Positions 33,782 through 44,522 of a stretch of 64,000 nt of DNA are shown here, piece after piece. The stretch is from Sulfurospirillum diekertiae. Lineage in GTDB: Bacteria > Campylobacterota > Campylobacteria > Campylobacterales > Sulfurospirillaceae. The notes beneath the pieces are model-generated. The model had not been told where the DNA came from. It saw only the letters and a list, made by a program, of their open reading frames with translations, and did not search any database. A program made the position numbers and the translations under genes. Each line of letters opens with the position of its first letter. Within the stretch, counting starts at the first letter, position 1. The stretch lies in assembly GCF_002309535.1 (NCBI RefSeq), contig NZ_CP023275.1, forward strand, positions 2,108,001 through 2,172,000, in the 5' to 3' direction.

Positions 33782-35026
33782 ATGTTAGATATTAAATTAA
33801 TACAAAATGATTTTGAAAATGTCGCACAAAATCTTAGAAAGAAAAAAGTCGATGAGAATCTCCTCGAAGAGTTACGTCGTATTTCTTTGGAGCTAAAAAA
33901 TGCTCGTCTTGTACTTGAACCATTGCAAGCGGAGCAAAATACAAAAAGTAAACTTGTGGGTGTTTATGCCAAAGAAGGTAAAGACGTTCATGCGCTAAAA
34001 GCTGAACTCTCAGAAAATAAAGTAAAAATAGCCGATGCAACCGAAATTGTACGTGCATTAGAAGAAAAACTAGAAGCATTAGCAACCGTAATCCCCAATA
34101 TGCCCTCCCCTTTAGTCCCTGAAGGTGAAGATGAAAATGACAATGTGGAGCTCAAACGTGTGTTAGAACCTCGTACGTTTTCCTTTACCCCTAAAGAGCA
34201 CTGGGATATTGACGCCCAACAAAACTGGATTGACTTTGAACGTGGTGTAAAGCTTGCCAAAAGTCGTTTTAGCGTTTTAAAAAATGAAGCCGCAAGACTG
34301 GAACGCGCGTTGATTAACTACATGTTAGATTTTAACCGAACACGAGGGTTTCATGAAGTGGCTGTTCCTTATATTGTCAACCGTGAAACGCTTATGGGTA
34401 CTGGGCAACTCCCTAAATTTGAAGATGACCTTTTTAAAATTGAGGGTGAAGATCTCTTTTTAATCCCCACCGCAGAAGTACCTGTCACAAACCTTTTCAG
34501 AGATGAAATCTTAACCAAAGAAGAATTACCCCTTAAAATGACAGCGTATTCTGCCTGCTTTCGCAAAGAGGCTGGCAGTGCGGGAAGAGATACGCGTGGT
34601 ATGATTCGCCAACACCAATTCGACAAAGTAGAACTTGTTTGCATCACCACTCCTGAACAAAGTGAAGCCATTTTTGAAGAGATGCTTGCATGCGCTTCTG
34701 ATCTTCTCACTTCATTGGGACTTCCACACCGTCATTTAATGCTTTGCGGAGGGGACCTTGGTTTTAGTGCGGCGAAAACCGTTGATCTTGAAGTCTGGCT
34801 TCCAGGACAAAATAGGTACCGTGAAATTAGTTCTGTCTCCAATACCTTTGACTTCCAAGCCAGACGAGCCAAAATTCGTTTTAAAGATGAAGGAAAAAAC
34901 CGCTTGGTTCATACACTCAATGGCTCTTCTTTAGCAGTCGGTCGAACCCTGATCGCTATTATGGAAAACTACCAAAATGAAGATGGCAGTATCGCTATCC
35001 CTGAAGTTTTGAAAAAGTATATGTAA
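33782..35026 (+). CDS. serS: seryl-tRNA synthetase
   Basis: 414 aa. N-terminal coiled-coil arm (about 25-100) that grips the long variable arm of tRNA-Ser, then the class II core: motif 2 [20 protein letters not shown] (residues about 260-279) and motif 3 [18 protein letters not shown]. Ends one base before the ATG of the TPR gene. Confidence 0.96.
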   Translation: MLDIKLIQNDFENVAQNLRKKKVDENLLEELRRISLELKNARLVLEPLQAEQNTKSKLVGVYAKEGKDVHALKAELSENKVKIADATEIVRALEEKLEALATVIPNMPSPLVPEGEDENDNVELKRVLEPRTFSFTPKEHWDIDAQQNWIDFERGVKLAKSRFSVLKNEAARLERALINYMLDFNRTRGFHEVAVPYIVNRETLMGTGQLPKFEDDLFKIEGEDLFLIPTAEVPVTNLFRDEILTKEELPLKMTAYSACFRKEAGSAGRDTRGMIRQHQFDKVELVCITTPEQSEAIFEEMLACASDLLTSLGLPHRHLMLCGGDLGFSAAKTVDLEVWLPGQNRYREISSVSNTFDFQARRAKIRFKDEGKNRLVHTLNGSSLAVGRTLIAIMENYQNEDGSIAIPEVLKKYM

Positions 35027-35027
35027 A

Positions 35028-37370
35028 ATGGCTGAAGAAGCAGTAGTCATACTTGAAGCAGACCCTTTATCCACTACGGATGAAGGTTTTGCTCCTATTG
35101 AGGAGGAGAATGCAGCAGAAACAGCGGCTGCAGATTCTGCTGCCGAAGAAGAGGTAGAGGAGCAAAAGAACAAGTCTAAGAAAAAATTGTTAATGATGCT
35201 CATCCTTGGATCATTACTGCTTCTTGGTATGATCATTGCGCTTGTCGTTATCATCAAAAACAAACATAAAACTCCTGAGCCTATTGCCGTTGAAAAAGTT
35301 GTTGAAAAGCCTGTCATTAAGGAACAATTTTCCCCTTCTAAATTAGATGGGATGATTAAAAAAGCCCATCTGCTGTATGAACAAGGCAATAAAGATGATG
35401 CCCTAAAAATTTATGAAAAAATTGCGACTTTTAATGAAGCCATCTCCTACTACAACATCGGTGTCGCAAAGCTTAAAGAACAAAACTTCCCCGAAGCGTT
35501 AGAAGCATTTAAAAAAGCCATTCAAAATAAAGAACATCGCACTATTAGTGCCATTAATGCAGCCGTCTGTGCCCTAGAGATGAAGGACAATAAACTTTTC
35601 ACCTATTACATTGACTTAGCTTTTGCCTATTTACCCGAAGAGAGCAATGCACCTCTTTACTCTTATTATGTTGGGTTAGTAAACTACTATAAAGATTTTT
35701 ATTATGAGGCACTCAGTGCCATCTCGCATCCTATCAATGACTATTATAAAGAAGATCAGGACTATTTGGCATCTAAAATCTTAGCCTCTCTGGATAACAA
35801 CTCCTATGCTCTCGCTACTCTGGAAAAAATTGAAAAAGAGAATGACCACTTTACCGTTGGACTTTTACATGCAAAACTAGGAGAATATCCTAAAGCAAAA
35901 GCTTCTTTGCTCAAAGCACTACAAAATGATCATGAAAACCCAAAAATAAAAATGGCACTTGCAATGGTCGAAAATAAACTGGGCAATCTTGGAAATACCG
36001 CTTCACTCATGGGAGAAGTTTATAAGGTACGAGATGCCGATGCAAAACCTATCTATAAAATGAAAGCTATCCTCAAACCTTCTTTATTTGATGTCGAAAG
36101 AGCACAAGTCGAATTTGAAAAAGAGCTTTTCTTTGATGATGAAAATACGTATAGTCTCATTTTTTACTATGCCCCTTATAAAGTCTTTGATGCAAAGCAA
36201 ACCATTGACTATATTCGCAAAGGAAGCATGAATATCTTTATTGATGAAATCGGGCCTGCACTTTCATACCTTAAAGCCAGTTCAACCATTTCTAAAGTCA
36301 ATATTGCGATCAGTAAAGGGATTAAAAAAGCGCTTGACTTTCATGTATATGAAGCCAATGATATTTTCTCAAAAATGGTTGAAGAGTACAAAAACCACTC
36401 CATTTTGCACTATAATCTGGGGCTTACTTATGCACAAATGGGTGATTATGCCGCTGCTTATAAAAACTTTTCAAAAAGCTATCATCTGGATAGCAACAAC
36501 TATCTTGCGGGTGTCTTTGCCCTCATGAGCGGCAATTTGATTGGCAAGGACATTACCAAACTCTCTGAAGATGTCAAAGACAGTATTAACAAAAATCAAA
36601 CACTTGAAAAAGACAATCTTTATGCCTCGCTCATTCATCTCACCGATGGCAATCATTTTTCGCTGACACGTTGGATAGAAAAAGAGAAAGAAGATAGTCC
36701 TCTCAACCTGATGCTCAATATTATTGCCGCTCAAAAATTGGGCAATGAACGTATGTATCGTCTTGGATCTCAAAAGCTTCAAGCATTACTGCCTAAAGAT
36801 ATTATTGCCAATATTATCGCATTTAACGTGAAGCATCAAAAGCAAAATATCAAAAATTATGCCAAAGCCGTTCAAATTGAATTTAACCATCTTCCACTGG
36901 ATTATGATGCGTTCTACTATGGACCCAAAATTGTCAAAGAACAGTATATTAAACTCTTACAAGTCGGTGGACTTCTTCACCAAAAACGGGATAGTGTTCG
37001 TAAAAAAATGGAAGAAGAGCGTATTGATATTCCTTCCATCATGCAAACACTTGCCTACATGGAAATTTATACCAATAACTTTGAAGAGGCTTTTACGCTG
37101 TACAATAAACTCATTGATGATTTTCAGAAAAAAGATACCCATACCATCTTTTTAGCTTCAGTCTCAGCCATTGGCGCAGGACACAGTGACAATGCCATAG
37201 CCCTTTTGGAACTCTCAAAACTCACTGATCCAAGTAACGTGGAAAGTAAATACGCGCTTGGATTGTTATATCAAGAAATAGGGAATTTTGAAGCGGCAAA
37301 TGCACAGTATCGCAGTATCGGGAATATTGGTTTTATCTCTCAATATTTTAGTTTTGCCATTCAAAGATAG
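35028..37370 (+). CDS. membrane-anchored TPR-repeat protein
   Basis: 780 aa. Acidic N-terminal cytoplasmic segment (about 1-50), one membrane helix at about 57-80 (LMMLILGSLLLLGMIIALVVII), then a long periplasmic solenoid of tetratricopeptide repeats (for example SYYNIGVAKLKEQNFPEALEAFKKA and LHYNLGLTYAQMGDYAAAYKNF, repeats at about 110-145 and 460-500). Function unknown. It follows serS as Cj0390 follows serS in C. jejuni, where related proteins have been linked to flagellar function; that link is recalled, not visible here. The start follows the serS stop by one base, so translation is coupled. Confidence 0.85.
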   Translation: MAEEAVVILEADPLSTTDEGFAPIEEENAAETAAADSAAEEEVEEQKNKSKKKLLMMLILGSLLLLGMIIALVVIIKNKHKTPEPIAVEKVVEKPVIKEQFSPSKLDGMIKKAHLLYEQGNKDDALKIYEKIATFNEAISYYNIGVAKLKEQNFPEALEAFKKAIQNKEHRTISAINAAVCALEMKDNKLFTYYIDLAFAYLPEESNAPLYSYYVGLVNYYKDFYYEALSAISHPINDYYKEDQDYLASKILASLDNNSYALATLEKIEKENDHFTVGLLHAKLGEYPKAKASLLKALQNDHENPKIKMALAMVENKLGNLGNTASLMGEVYKVRDADAKPIYKMKAILKPSLFDVERAQVEFEKELFFDDENTYSLIFYYAPYKVFDAKQTIDYIRKGSMNIFIDEIGPALSYLKASSTISKVNIAISKGIKKALDFHVYEANDIFSKMVEEYKNHSILHYNLGLTYAQMGDYAAAYKNFSKSYHLDSNNYLAGVFALMSGNLIGKDITKLSEDVKDSINKNQTLEKDNLYASLIHLTDGNHFSLTRWIEKEKEDSPLNLMLNIIAAQKLGNERMYRLGSQKLQALLPKDIIANIIAFNVKHQKQNIKNYAKAVQIEFNHLPLDYDAFYYGPKIVKEQYIKLLQVGGLLHQKRDSVRKKMEEERIDIPSIMQTLAYMEIYTNNFEEAFTLYNKLIDDFQKKDTHTIFLASVSAIGAGHSDNAIALLELSKLTDPSNVESKYALGLLYQEIGNFEAANAQYRSIGNIGFISQYFSFAIQR

Positions 37371-37406
37371 TTTTACATGTAAAGATTTTAACCTTTACAT
37401 GTAAAA
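37371..37406. terminator. hairpin made of two TTTACATGTAAA palindromes
   Basis: TTTTACATGTAAAG and CTTTACATGTAAAA are perfect 14-bp arms around an 8-nt loop, directly after the TPR stop and before the leuA stop. Each arm is itself palindromic. Probably serves as a bidirectional terminator. Confidence 0.6.
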
Positions 37407-37417
37407 GGGTTAAAGCG

Positions 37418-38977
37418 TTAAATACTCTCTTGTGTATTACTACGAACGGTTCTAAGATGTTCTTTCATTGACATGTAACTGTTAAGTGCTCCAATATACG
37501 CTTTAGCCGTTGCTAGCATGGTATCAACACTTAAACCATGTCCCATAATCGCAGGTTTACTTTCATCAAATACTACTTTAACGAGCACCCTTGCCATTGC
37601 GTCTTTACCCTGAGAAACCGCGTCCACTTTGTAGTCTTTTAGCTCGCCACTCACGCCACACACACGATCAATGACTTTGAAGATCGCATCCATCGTTCCA
37701 TTCCCAATAGCAGCGTCAGTAATCTCTTTTCCATTATGTAAAATGGTCACAGCAGCACTCGGAACACCTCCTGGTGCGCAATCAGAAAGTTGCAAACGAA
37801 GTAAGTCAAAAATTTGAGGAATTTTGGTAATTTCCTCAGCAACAAGTGCACGTAAATCATCATCAAAAATCTCTTTTTTCTGATCTGCTAAGATTTTAAA
37901 ACGATCAAATGCCTCATTGATCTCTTCGTCTTTAAGCTCATAGCCTAATGTTTGAAGTTTGTCTTTAAACGCATGCCTACCAGAATGTTTACCAAGAACA
38001 ATCGAGTTTTTGTCAAGACCAATGTCTTTGGCACTCATAATCTCATAGGTTTGGGTGTGTTTCAACACGCCATCTTGGTGAATGCCACTCTCATGTGAAA
38101 AGGCATTCTTACCCACAATAGCTTTATTGGGTTGCGGCTCAATGCCTGTTACGGATGAAACCAATTTACTCGTAGGGTAAATCTCTTTAATATTAATGTT
38201 TGTATCATATCCATTGAAATGATCTTTACGTGTACGAAGTGCCATAACAATTTCTTCTAATGCCGCATTCCCTGCACGCTCACCTAAGCCGTTGATCGTA
38301 CATTCTACTTGGCGTGCACCATTTTCAATACACGCCAATGAGTTCGCTACAGCAAGTCCTAGATCATTATGATTATGCACAGAGATGATAGCACGATCGC
38401 CTACAAAATCATGTAATGACTTAATAATAGCCCCCATCTCCGTTGGTAAACGATATCCTACGGTATCGGGGATATTTAAGGTACTGGCTCCTGCATTAAT
38501 GACAGCGTCTAAAATCTCTTTCAGAAAGCTCACATCACTACGTCCGGCATCTTCACAGCTAAACTCCACATCATCACAAAATGTTTTAGCATACTGTACG
38601 GACTCAACTGCCTTTTTGATAACTTGATCCGGTGTCATTTTAAGTTTATATTCCATATGAATAGAGCTGGTTGCAATAAAGGTATGAATTCTGTTTAATT
38701 TTGCTTTTGCAACAGCCTCACCAGCAGCCTTAATATCACGATCTAATGCCCGCGCAAGAGAACAGATTCTACTTTTAGTGACAGCCTCACTAATACGAGC
38801 AATGGCATCAAAATCCCCAGGACTAGCCGCGGCAAAACCTGCTTCTATAACATCAACGCCCAATTTTTGTAACTGCAATGCAATCTGAATTTTCTCTTCA
38901 GTGTTCATTGAAGCACCCGGACTTTGTTCACCATCACGTAAGGTGGTATCAAAAATTATAATTTTAGTGTCATTCAT
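37418..38977 (-). CDS. leuA: 2-isopropylmalate synthase
   Basis: 519 aa. First committed step of leucine synthesis (acetyl-CoA + 2-oxoisovalerate). DRE-TIM motif [15 protein letters not shown], metal-binding [18 protein letters not shown], and a C-terminal LeuA regulatory domain (about 390-505) for leucine feedback. A small ORF with strong RBS lies between its promoter and its start (39030-39125), which suggests translational or attenuation control. Confidence 0.95.
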   Translation of the reverse strand: MNDTKIIIFDTTLRDGEQSPGASMNTEEKIQIALQLQKLGVDVIEAGFAAASPGDFDAIARISEAVTKSRICSLARALDRDIKAAGEAVAKAKLNRIHTFIATSSIHMEYKLKMTPDQVIKKAVESVQYAKTFCDDVEFSCEDAGRSDVSFLKEILDAVINAGASTLNIPDTVGYRLPTEMGAIIKSLHDFVGDRAIISVHNHNDLGLAVANSLACIENGARQVECTINGLGERAGNAALEEIVMALRTRKDHFNGYDTNINIKEIYPTSKLVSSVTGIEPQPNKAIVGKNAFSHESGIHQDGVLKHTQTYEIMSAKDIGLDKNSIVLGKHSGRHAFKDKLQTLGYELKDEEINEAFDRFKILADQKKEIFDDDLRALVAEEITKIPQIFDLLRLQLSDCAPGGVPSAAVTILHNGKEITDAAIGNGTMDAIFKVIDRVCGVSGELKDYKVDAVSQGKDAMARVLVKVVFDESKPAIMGHGLSVDTMLATAKAYIGALNSYMSMKEHLRTVRSNTQESI

Positions 38978-39029
38978 AGGTTGTATTCCTTGTTACATTA
39001 ATTTAAAAAGTTAAAAAAATAAAATGGGA

Positions 39030-39125
39030 TTAGAAGAAGAGGAGTTTTTGCAGGAGAGCGTTTTTGATCTCAATTTTTGGTAAAACTTTGATCGATTTCA
39101 TGATGCCAACATCAACGCTATTCAT
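39030..39125 (-). CDS. 31-aa small ORF upstream of leuA, possible leader peptide
   Basis: AAGGAG lies 5 nt before its ATG. The peptide is rich in branched-chain residues (about 12 of 31 are Val, Ile or Leu) and ends in LLQKLLFF. It lies between the leuA promoter and the leuA start, 52 nt upstream of it. Leucine operons are often controlled by such leaders. No strong terminator hairpin is seen after it, so the mechanism is open. Confidence 0.5.
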   Translation of the reverse strand: MNSVDVGIMKSIKVLPKIEIKNALLQKLLFF

Positions 39126-39165
39126 CGCTTCTCCTTGATTCAAGATACCTTGAGCTAAAATAGAT

Positions 39166-39183
39166 ATGCCCAAAAGTGGGCAT
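39166..39183 (-). terminator. hairpin after pssA, covering the leuA transcription start
   Basis: ATGCCCA/TGGGCAT, 7-bp perfect stem around a 4-base loop. It is just after the pssA stop (terminator) and just after the leuA -10 box, so it could also be an operator. Confidence 0.45.
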
Positions 39184-39213
39184 ATTATACTAAATTTTTA
39201 TGCGATTTTGCAA
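39184..39213 (-). promoter_or_regulatory. leuA promoter, -35 TTGCAA and -10 TATAAT
   Basis: On the minus strand TTGCAA (39208-39213) and TATAAT (39184-39189) are 18 bp apart. The -10 overlaps the pssA stop codon. Best-looking sigma-70 promoter of the window. Confidence 0.6.
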
Positions 39214-39925
39214 CGATGAAATTATAACATCCTCGAATAAGTCCATAGGCTAAATAAGCAGTCACTAAACTGGTCCCTGCTTCAATCGGATAGATATACA
39301 AAAAAGAAAAAACAATGACTAAATAAACAAGTATTTTAATGATATGACCTTTTTTCATATCGATCTTTTTAAAGCTTGGATAACGAATATTACTCACCAT
39401 TAAAAAAGAAAGTACACCGATGCCAATGAGCATAATCCACTCAAATCCTTGAAAAAATGCATGCTCTCGGTAGAATAAAATCCACATGGAAACAACAACT
39501 GCCGCCGTAGGAATAGGAACGCCAATAAAAACAGAAGGTTCTGACACGCCAATCATCACATTAAAACGTGCTAACCTAATAGCACCAAAAACAACATACA
39601 TCGCACATAACAAAGAGCCAAGCTTTCCATACATATGACCTACACTAAAGTAAAAGAGCATTGCAGGAGCGACACCAAAAGCCACAATGTCGGCTAAAGA
39701 ATCAAACTCAGCACCAAATTTACTGGTCGCATTCGTCATACGTGCAACACGTCCATCAAGACCGTCAAAAATCAAAGAGAGTAAAATATAAACAGCTGCC
39801 TTTTCAAATTGCCCATTCGTTGAAGATATAATACTAATAACCCCTAAAAAAGCACTTGCTGCTGTAAAAAGATTGGGAAAAACATACATCAATTGGAGTT
39901 TATTATTACTGCTATTATTTGTCAT
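39185..39925 (-). CDS. pssA: CDP-diacylglycerol--serine O-phosphatidyltransferase
   Basis: 246-aa membrane enzyme making phosphatidylserine. CDP-alcohol phosphotransferase signature: DGLDGRVARMTNATSKFGAE followed by FDSLAD, with the Asp residues in D-G-x-x-A-R-x8-G-x3-D-x3-D spacing. About seven membrane segments. RBS AAGGAT. Overlaps the psd-like gene by 11 nt. Block pssA-psd-like-ftsH-prmA-cheY is the C. jejuni Cj1114c-Cj1118c order. Confidence 0.93.
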   Translation of the reverse strand: MTNNSSNNKLQLMYVFPNLFTAASAFLGVISIISSTNGQFEKAAVYILLSLIFDGLDGRVARMTNATSKFGAEFDSLADIVAFGVAPAMLFYFSVGHMYGKLGSLLCAMYVVFGAIRLARFNVMIGVSEPSVFIGVPIPTAAVVVSMWILFYREHAFFQGFEWIMLIGIGVLSFLMVSNIRYPSFKKIDMKKGHIIKILVYLVIVFSFLYIYPIEAGTSLVTAYLAYGLIRGCYNFIVAKSHKNLV

Positions 39926-40574
39926 CTTTATCCTTGTAGGCTAGATAGCCTAAAATAGTTGCACCTGCTTTGACTTCATCACTGAGTGAAACTTTCACGC
40001 GTGTGTCAAGAGGAAGTAAAAGTGCCATTTCACCATCTCGTAAAAAGCCTATTCGTTCACCCGCTTTAAAGGCTCCAGCTTTCTTAAAGAGTGTCATTTT
40101 CTGGCTCCATAAACCTGCGCTGATGACAAGTTTAATGGAAGCAAATTGACTTTTACATGTAATGCTTTTTCGTTCACTTAAATTTGAGAATAAAGCAGAA
40201 GAGGAGTCCATAAATAGCCCAAAACGATTTTTAACGTCACTAAGCGTCATAGCAAGAGGCGCTCTTAAAACACCTACACCCAAAAGAGATTTTCGAATCA
40301 CGATACGAAGGGCTTCACTATTATCATTTAAACTAATTTTTGATATATCTGTCACCACTCCATCCATAGGTGCGATAAGACAACGTTCGTCATCTTCTTC
40401 AGCAATACGTTCAGGATTTCTGTAGCAAAAAACTGTGCCTAAAAAGAGTATAAAAAAGAACCAAGCAAAAAAAGAAAAAGCATAAGCAATTAGAAAAATC
40501 ATGAGTGCTAAAATGCTATAGATCCATCCCTCTTTCGCCAGAATATGCGTTGAAGTATAAGAATGATTACGCAT
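39915..40574 (-). CDS. phosphatidylserine decarboxylase-like protein lacking the pyruvoyl serine
   Basis: 219 aa. Two close N-terminal membrane segments (about 17-50), then a Psd-type domain (NPERIAEEDDERCLIAPMDG; KAGERIGF; KVSLSDEVKAGATILGYL). Active Psd of this short type has a Phe-Gly-Ser-Arg cleavage site after GERxG, where Ser becomes the pyruvoyl group. Here the aligned stretch reads LRDGEMALLLP, with Glu near residue 182 in place of Ser. Self-processing and decarboxylation therefore look impossible, or an unusual variant is used. Start at the ATG of 40574; the TTG one codon earlier is unlikely. A palindrome at 40152-40163 is read Ile-Thr-Cys-Lys. Confidence 0.75.
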   Translation of the reverse strand: MRNHSYTSTHILAKEGWIYSILALMIFLIAYAFSFFAWFFFILFLGTVFCYRNPERIAEEDDERCLIAPMDGVVTDISKISLNDNSEALRIVIRKSLLGVGVLRAPLAMTLSDVKNRFGLFMDSSSALFSNLSERKSITCKSQFASIKLVISAGLWSQKMTLFKKAGAFKAGERIGFLRDGEMALLLPLDTRVKVSLSDEVKAGATILGYLAYKDKDDK

Positions 40575-42531
40575 CAATAGTTGGGTGCTCTTCTGTTGTT
40601 TTTGGTATAGGACTGATAGAATGTTTGAGCTTTGAAGGTATATTGAACTCTATTTCATAGGCTTCAATAATCTCACGTAATTGCTCACCATCAATCGTCT
40701 CTTTCTCACTCAGCTTTGCCACAATGCGTTCAATACACTCACGATACTCTTCCAAACGTTCTTTAACGATCACATAGCGATCTTGAAGTGTATTTTTAAT
40801 ATGTTCATCTAGATTTTCAGCCATTTTATCACTATAGTCTTTGGTGGTTCCACCATTTAAAAAGACATTACGTTGCTTTTCAAGCACCATCAATCCTGCT
40901 ACATCACTCATACCATAAATACTAACCATAGATTTAATAATGTCTGTTGCACGCTCTAAATCATTACCCGCACCGGTTGATATTTCGCCTAAGAAAACTT
41001 CTTCAGCAGCACGCCCACCAAGGAGTACATCTACTTCAGCAATCAATTCATGCTTTTGCATTAAAAATTTATTTTCTTCTGGCGTATTAAGGGTATAACC
41101 AAGGGCAGCCAGTCCTCTTGGAATAATCGAAACCTTAGAAACTCTCTTCGCTCCAGTGGTTGTTTCAGCAACAAGAGCATGACCACTTTCATGATAAGCT
41201 ACAATACGTTTTTCTTCTGGATTGATACGACGGCTTTTTTTCTCAAGACCTGCAATGGCACGTTCAACAGCCTCAACAAGATCAATTTGTTCTACATAAT
41301 CTTTATTTTTTCGTCCACCAAGGAGTGCTGCTTCATTAATAATATTGGCCAAATCTGCACCTGCTAAACCTGCTGTTAGCCTTGCAATCTCTTCAAGATT
41401 GATATCTTTTCCCAGTTTAATATCGGCACTGTGTACTTTTAAAATATCACGTCTTCCTTGAAAATCTGGTTTATCGACTAAAACCTGTCTATCAAAACGA
41501 CCGGGTCTTAAAAGCGCTGCATCCAACACTTCTGGTCTATTGGTTGCAGCCAGAACAATGACAGGAGATTTATCAGAGCTAAAACCATCCATCTCCGCAA
41601 GCAATTGATTCAGTGTTTGCTCTCTTTCATCATTGCCACCCATCATACCGTTTGCAGCTCTACTTTTACCAATAGCATCAATCTCATCGATAAATACAAT
41701 GGCAGGTGCCTCTTTTTTAGCATTTTCAAATAGGTCTCTAACGCGACTAGCACCCACACCGACAAACATTTCAATAAAGCTTGAACCTGAAACGGAGAAG
41801 AAAGGAACACTCGCCTCACCTGCTACGGCTTTTGCGAGTAGTGTTTTACCCGTACCTGGAGGGCCAACCAAGAGAACACCTTTAGGAATTTTTGCCCCTA
41901 AATTCATATAGCGCTCAGGAAATTTTAGAAAATCTACAATCTCTTTGACTTCCTCTTTGGCTTCTTCAACACCTGCGACATCATCAAACTTAACATTTGG
42001 TTTTTCTGAATTGACTAACTTTTTACTGCTACCCATTCCCAAAATTCCACCACCCATATTTTTTTGCATTTTGTTTGCCAAAAACATCCAAATACCAAAA
42101 AATACAAATACAGGGAGTACCCATGAAAAAAGAATTTCTGTCAAGATATTGGATTCGTTATAGCCACCATAGCCCACTTTTTTCTCATCCATTAAAGGGA
42201 TAAACGTCGCATCCTCTCCAACTTTTTTTACAATATAAACAGTTTTCTGCGCACCTTCTGGGGAGAAAGCTTTGATCGTTGTTTGACCAATAGCGACATA
42301 ACTGATTTGATTATTTTTAATCAACTCTTTGAGTTCATAATAGCTTATATTTTTGGTTGCACTGTTTTGAGCACTAAAACTTGATCCAATGCCTGCATCA
42401 GACACTGATGTAAAATTTTTAAATAAAACAATGACAATAATTGAAAAAAGAGCAAACATTAAAAGCGGATTTTGATTGAAAAAGTTTTTTTTATCGTTTT
42501 TATTGTTATCTTGATTGTTATTTTGACTCAT
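40567..42531 (-). CDS. ftsH: ATP-dependent zinc metalloprotease FtsH
   Basis: 654 aa, hexameric inner-membrane AAA+ protease. Two N-terminal membrane segments (about 22-40 and 132-152) flank a periplasmic domain. Walker A GPPGTGKT near 222, Walker [34 protein letters not shown] (near 332), and the zinc site HESGH near 445. Starts directly after prmA. Confidence 0.96.
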   Translation of the reverse strand: MSQNNNQDNNKNDKKNFFNQNPLLMFALFSIIVIVLFKNFTSVSDAGIGSSFSAQNSATKNISYYELKELIKNNQISYVAIGQTTIKAFSPEGAQKTVYIVKKVGEDATFIPLMDEKKVGYGGYNESNILTEILFSWVLPVFVFFGIWMFLANKMQKNMGGGILGMGSSKKLVNSEKPNVKFDDVAGVEEAKEEVKEIVDFLKFPERYMNLGAKIPKGVLLVGPPGTGKTLLAKAVAGEASVPFFSVSGSSFIEMFVGVGASRVRDLFENAKKEAPAIVFIDEIDAIGKSRAANGMMGGNDEREQTLNQLLAEMDGFSSDKSPVIVLAATNRPEVLDAALLRPGRFDRQVLVDKPDFQGRRDILKVHSADIKLGKDINLEEIARLTAGLAGADLANIINEAALLGGRKNKDYVEQIDLVEAVERAIAGLEKKSRRINPEEKRIVAYHESGHALVAETTTGAKRVSKVSIIPRGLAALGYTLNTPEENKFLMQKHELIAEVDVLLGGRAAEEVFLGEISTGAGNDLERATDIIKSMVSIYGMSDVAGLMVLEKQRNVFLNGGTTKDYSDKMAENLDEHIKNTLQDRYVIVKERLEEYRECIERIVAKLSEKETIDGEQLREIIEAYEIEFNIPSKLKHSISPIPKTTEEHPTIDA

Positions 42532-43359
42532 CTAGTTCCTTTGTAACACGAGTGTAAACCACTCCTCTTTTTGATACTTTTCGACCAATTTCATCGAAGA
42601 AAATTTGTGTTCTACTTTATCTACATATTTATCTAAAATCCCAGAGAGAATCAGCAATCCTCCCTCTTTGACAGCTTTTTGCAAATCAGAAGAAAGCATA
42701 ATCAAAACATCGGCAATAATATTGGCAACAACCACATCATACGCTTGCTCACGCTTCTGAACGGAACCTGTCCATATACGATGAAAACTTTCATGATTCA
42801 GTTCAAAATTTTGTGTTGCACTATCCGTTGCTTGTTCGTCCGTATCACAGAGATCTACAATAGCACCGCACTTTCGGGCAGCGATAGACAAGATACCACT
42901 TCCACAACCTACATCTAAAAGTGTCGTACCTTCTTTAACATATTTTTGCAACAAAAGTAAACAGCCATACGTTGTTTCATGATGTCCTGAACCAAAGGCA
43001 AGGGCTGGATCAATAATAATATTTTTTTTGCCTTCAAAATTTTCTACCCACGTAGGACGGATATAAAAATCGTTTACATGTAAAGGTTGTACAGAGTTTC
43101 GATACTGTGCAATCCAATCTTCATTTTCTTTGACTAAGAGCTTAGTCTCAAGGTGAATATCTTTACCAAGTACAGAAGAAAGCTCTTTTGCAAATGTTTC
43201 TGTACCAAAAAGAACCATTTCCAAATTATCTTCACTGCGTAAAATAATCGTGCTTTCTTTTTCCTCAATAGCCTCATCACTGAGGCTCATAATAAAATCA
43301 AGAAAAAGTGGGTATTCACTACTAGGGGTGATTTGAAGTTCGTTATAGGTTTTTTCCAT
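42532..43359 (-). CDS. prmA: ribosomal protein L11 methyltransferase
   Basis: 275 aa SAM-dependent enzyme with an N-terminal L11-recognition domain and the methyltransferase core LLDVGCGSGILSIAARKCGA (residues about 148-167), then VVANIIADVL. Six-bp gap after cheY and none before ftsH. A palindrome at 43073-43084 is read Leu-His-Val-Asn. Confidence 0.93.
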   Translation of the reverse strand: MEKTYNELQITPSSEYPLFLDFIMSLSDEAIEEKESTIILRSEDNLEMVLFGTETFAKELSSVLGKDIHLETKLLVKENEDWIAQYRNSVQPLHVNDFYIRPTWVENFEGKKNIIIDPALAFGSGHHETTYGCLLLLQKYVKEGTTLLDVGCGSGILSIAARKCGAIVDLCDTDEQATDSATQNFELNHESFHRIWTGSVQKREQAYDVVVANIIADVLIMLSSDLQKAVKEGGLLILSGILDKYVDKVEHKFSSMKLVEKYQKEEWFTLVLQRN

Positions 43360-43364
43360 TCAAA

Positions 43365-43736
43365 TTAACCTAAAACATCCTCGAGTTTTTCTTTAAGCAC
43401 TTGAGGGGTAAAAGGTTTAACGATATAGTTATTAACACCCGCTTTAAGTGCTGTAATAACTTCCGCCTTACCACCTTCCGTTGTTACCATAATAATTGGC
43501 ATACTCTCATATTTTTTTTCTGCTCTGACTTTGCGAACCAATTCTAAACCGTTCATCTCAGGCATGTTCCAATCGGTAATCAATACATTAATATCAGGTG
43601 TTCTTTCCATAATTTGCCAAGCTTCAACACCATGTTCAGCTTCTAAAACATCATCAAACCCTAATCTCTGCAGTGTGTTTTTTATAATACGGCGCATTGT
43701 CGAGCTATCATCTACTACAAGCAGCTTCAATGTCAC
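43365..43736 (-). CDS. cheY: chemotaxis response regulator CheY
   Basis: 123-aa single receiver domain. Phospho-acceptor Asp in LITDWNMP (about residue 57), acidic pair VVDDSS at 8-13, Thr in MVTTEGG and Lys in IVKPFTP. Binds the flagellar switch when phosphorylated. No output domain. Promoter not obvious; 63 bp downstream of hisA. Confidence 0.93.
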   Translation of the reverse strand: MTLKLLVVDDSSTMRRIIKNTLQRLGFDDVLEAEHGVEAWQIMERTPDINVLITDWNMPEMNGLELVRKVRAEKKYESMPIIMVTTEGGKAEVITALKAGVNNYIVKPFTPQVLKEKLEDVLG

Positions 43737-43799
43737 TCCTTTTTGTCGTTAAGTTATTGCTATTGGTTAAATTCTAACCTAGTTTAGTTTGAACTTAGT

Positions 43800-44522
43800 T
43801 TAAAGCGTTTCTTTAGCGATATACGCAAACGCTTCACGCAAATCTAAACTACCTTCATAAAACGCTTTTCCTACGATGACACCAGCAACCTTTTGGCTCT
43901 GTTTCAACGTTATAATATCGTCTAAATTCTTTAATCCTCCACTTGCAATCGTGGCAATGCCTGAAGCTTCTGCGATAGAGAGTGTAAACTCAAGATTTAC
44001 GCCACTAAGCATTCCATCACGTCCTACATCAGTACAGATGATGGCTTCCACGCCAACATCGGCAAAAGCGCGTGCAAGGTCTGTTGCTTTCATGGTGGAT
44101 TTTTCAGCCCAACCTTCTACCGCGACATAACCATCAATGGCATCAATACCCACTACGACACAATATTTTTGAGCCATCTCTTTCACAAAAGCAGGATTTT
44201 TCAAAGCAATGGAGCCTAAAATAACACGATCAATGCCTAAATCCACATAACGACGAATTGTCTCTTCGTCTCGAATACCGCCACCCAGTTCTAATTTCAA
44301 ATGACAGTTTTGACGAATTTTTTCAATCTGCTCAAGGTTTTTTGGCTCGCCCGCAAACGCCCCATTTAAATCGACCAAGTGTACCCATTTTGAGCCCATT
44401 TTTTCAAAGACTTTGGCCACTTCCCAAGGCTCATTGGAATAAATTTTAGCACTTTCCATCAGCCCTTTGGTTAGGCGAACGGCTTTGCCGTCTTTCAGAT
44501 CAATCGCTGGTAAAATATCCAT
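43800..44522 (-). CDS. hisA: ProFAR isomerase HisA
   Basis: 240-aa TIM barrel. Isomerises ProFAR to PRFAR in histidine synthesis. Starts [17 protein letters not shown]; catalytic Asp8 and Asp in [10 protein letters not shown]; phosphate sites GGGIRDEE and [10 protein letters not shown]. The ATG shares a base with the hisH stop. Located between pglG/hisH and cheY, which are neighbours (pglG-cheY) in C. jejuni. Confidence 0.94.
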   Translation of the reverse strand: MDILPAIDLKDGKAVRLTKGLMESAKIYSNEPWEVAKVFEKMGSKWVHLVDLNGAFAGEPKNLEQIEKIRQNCHLKLELGGGIRDEETIRRYVDLGIDRVILGSIALKNPAFVKEMAQKYCVVVGIDAIDGYVAVEGWAEKSTMKATDLARAFADVGVEAIICTDVGRDGMLSGVNLEFTLSIAEASGIATIASGGLKNLDDIITLKQSQKVAGVIVGKAFYEGSLDLREAFAYIAKETL

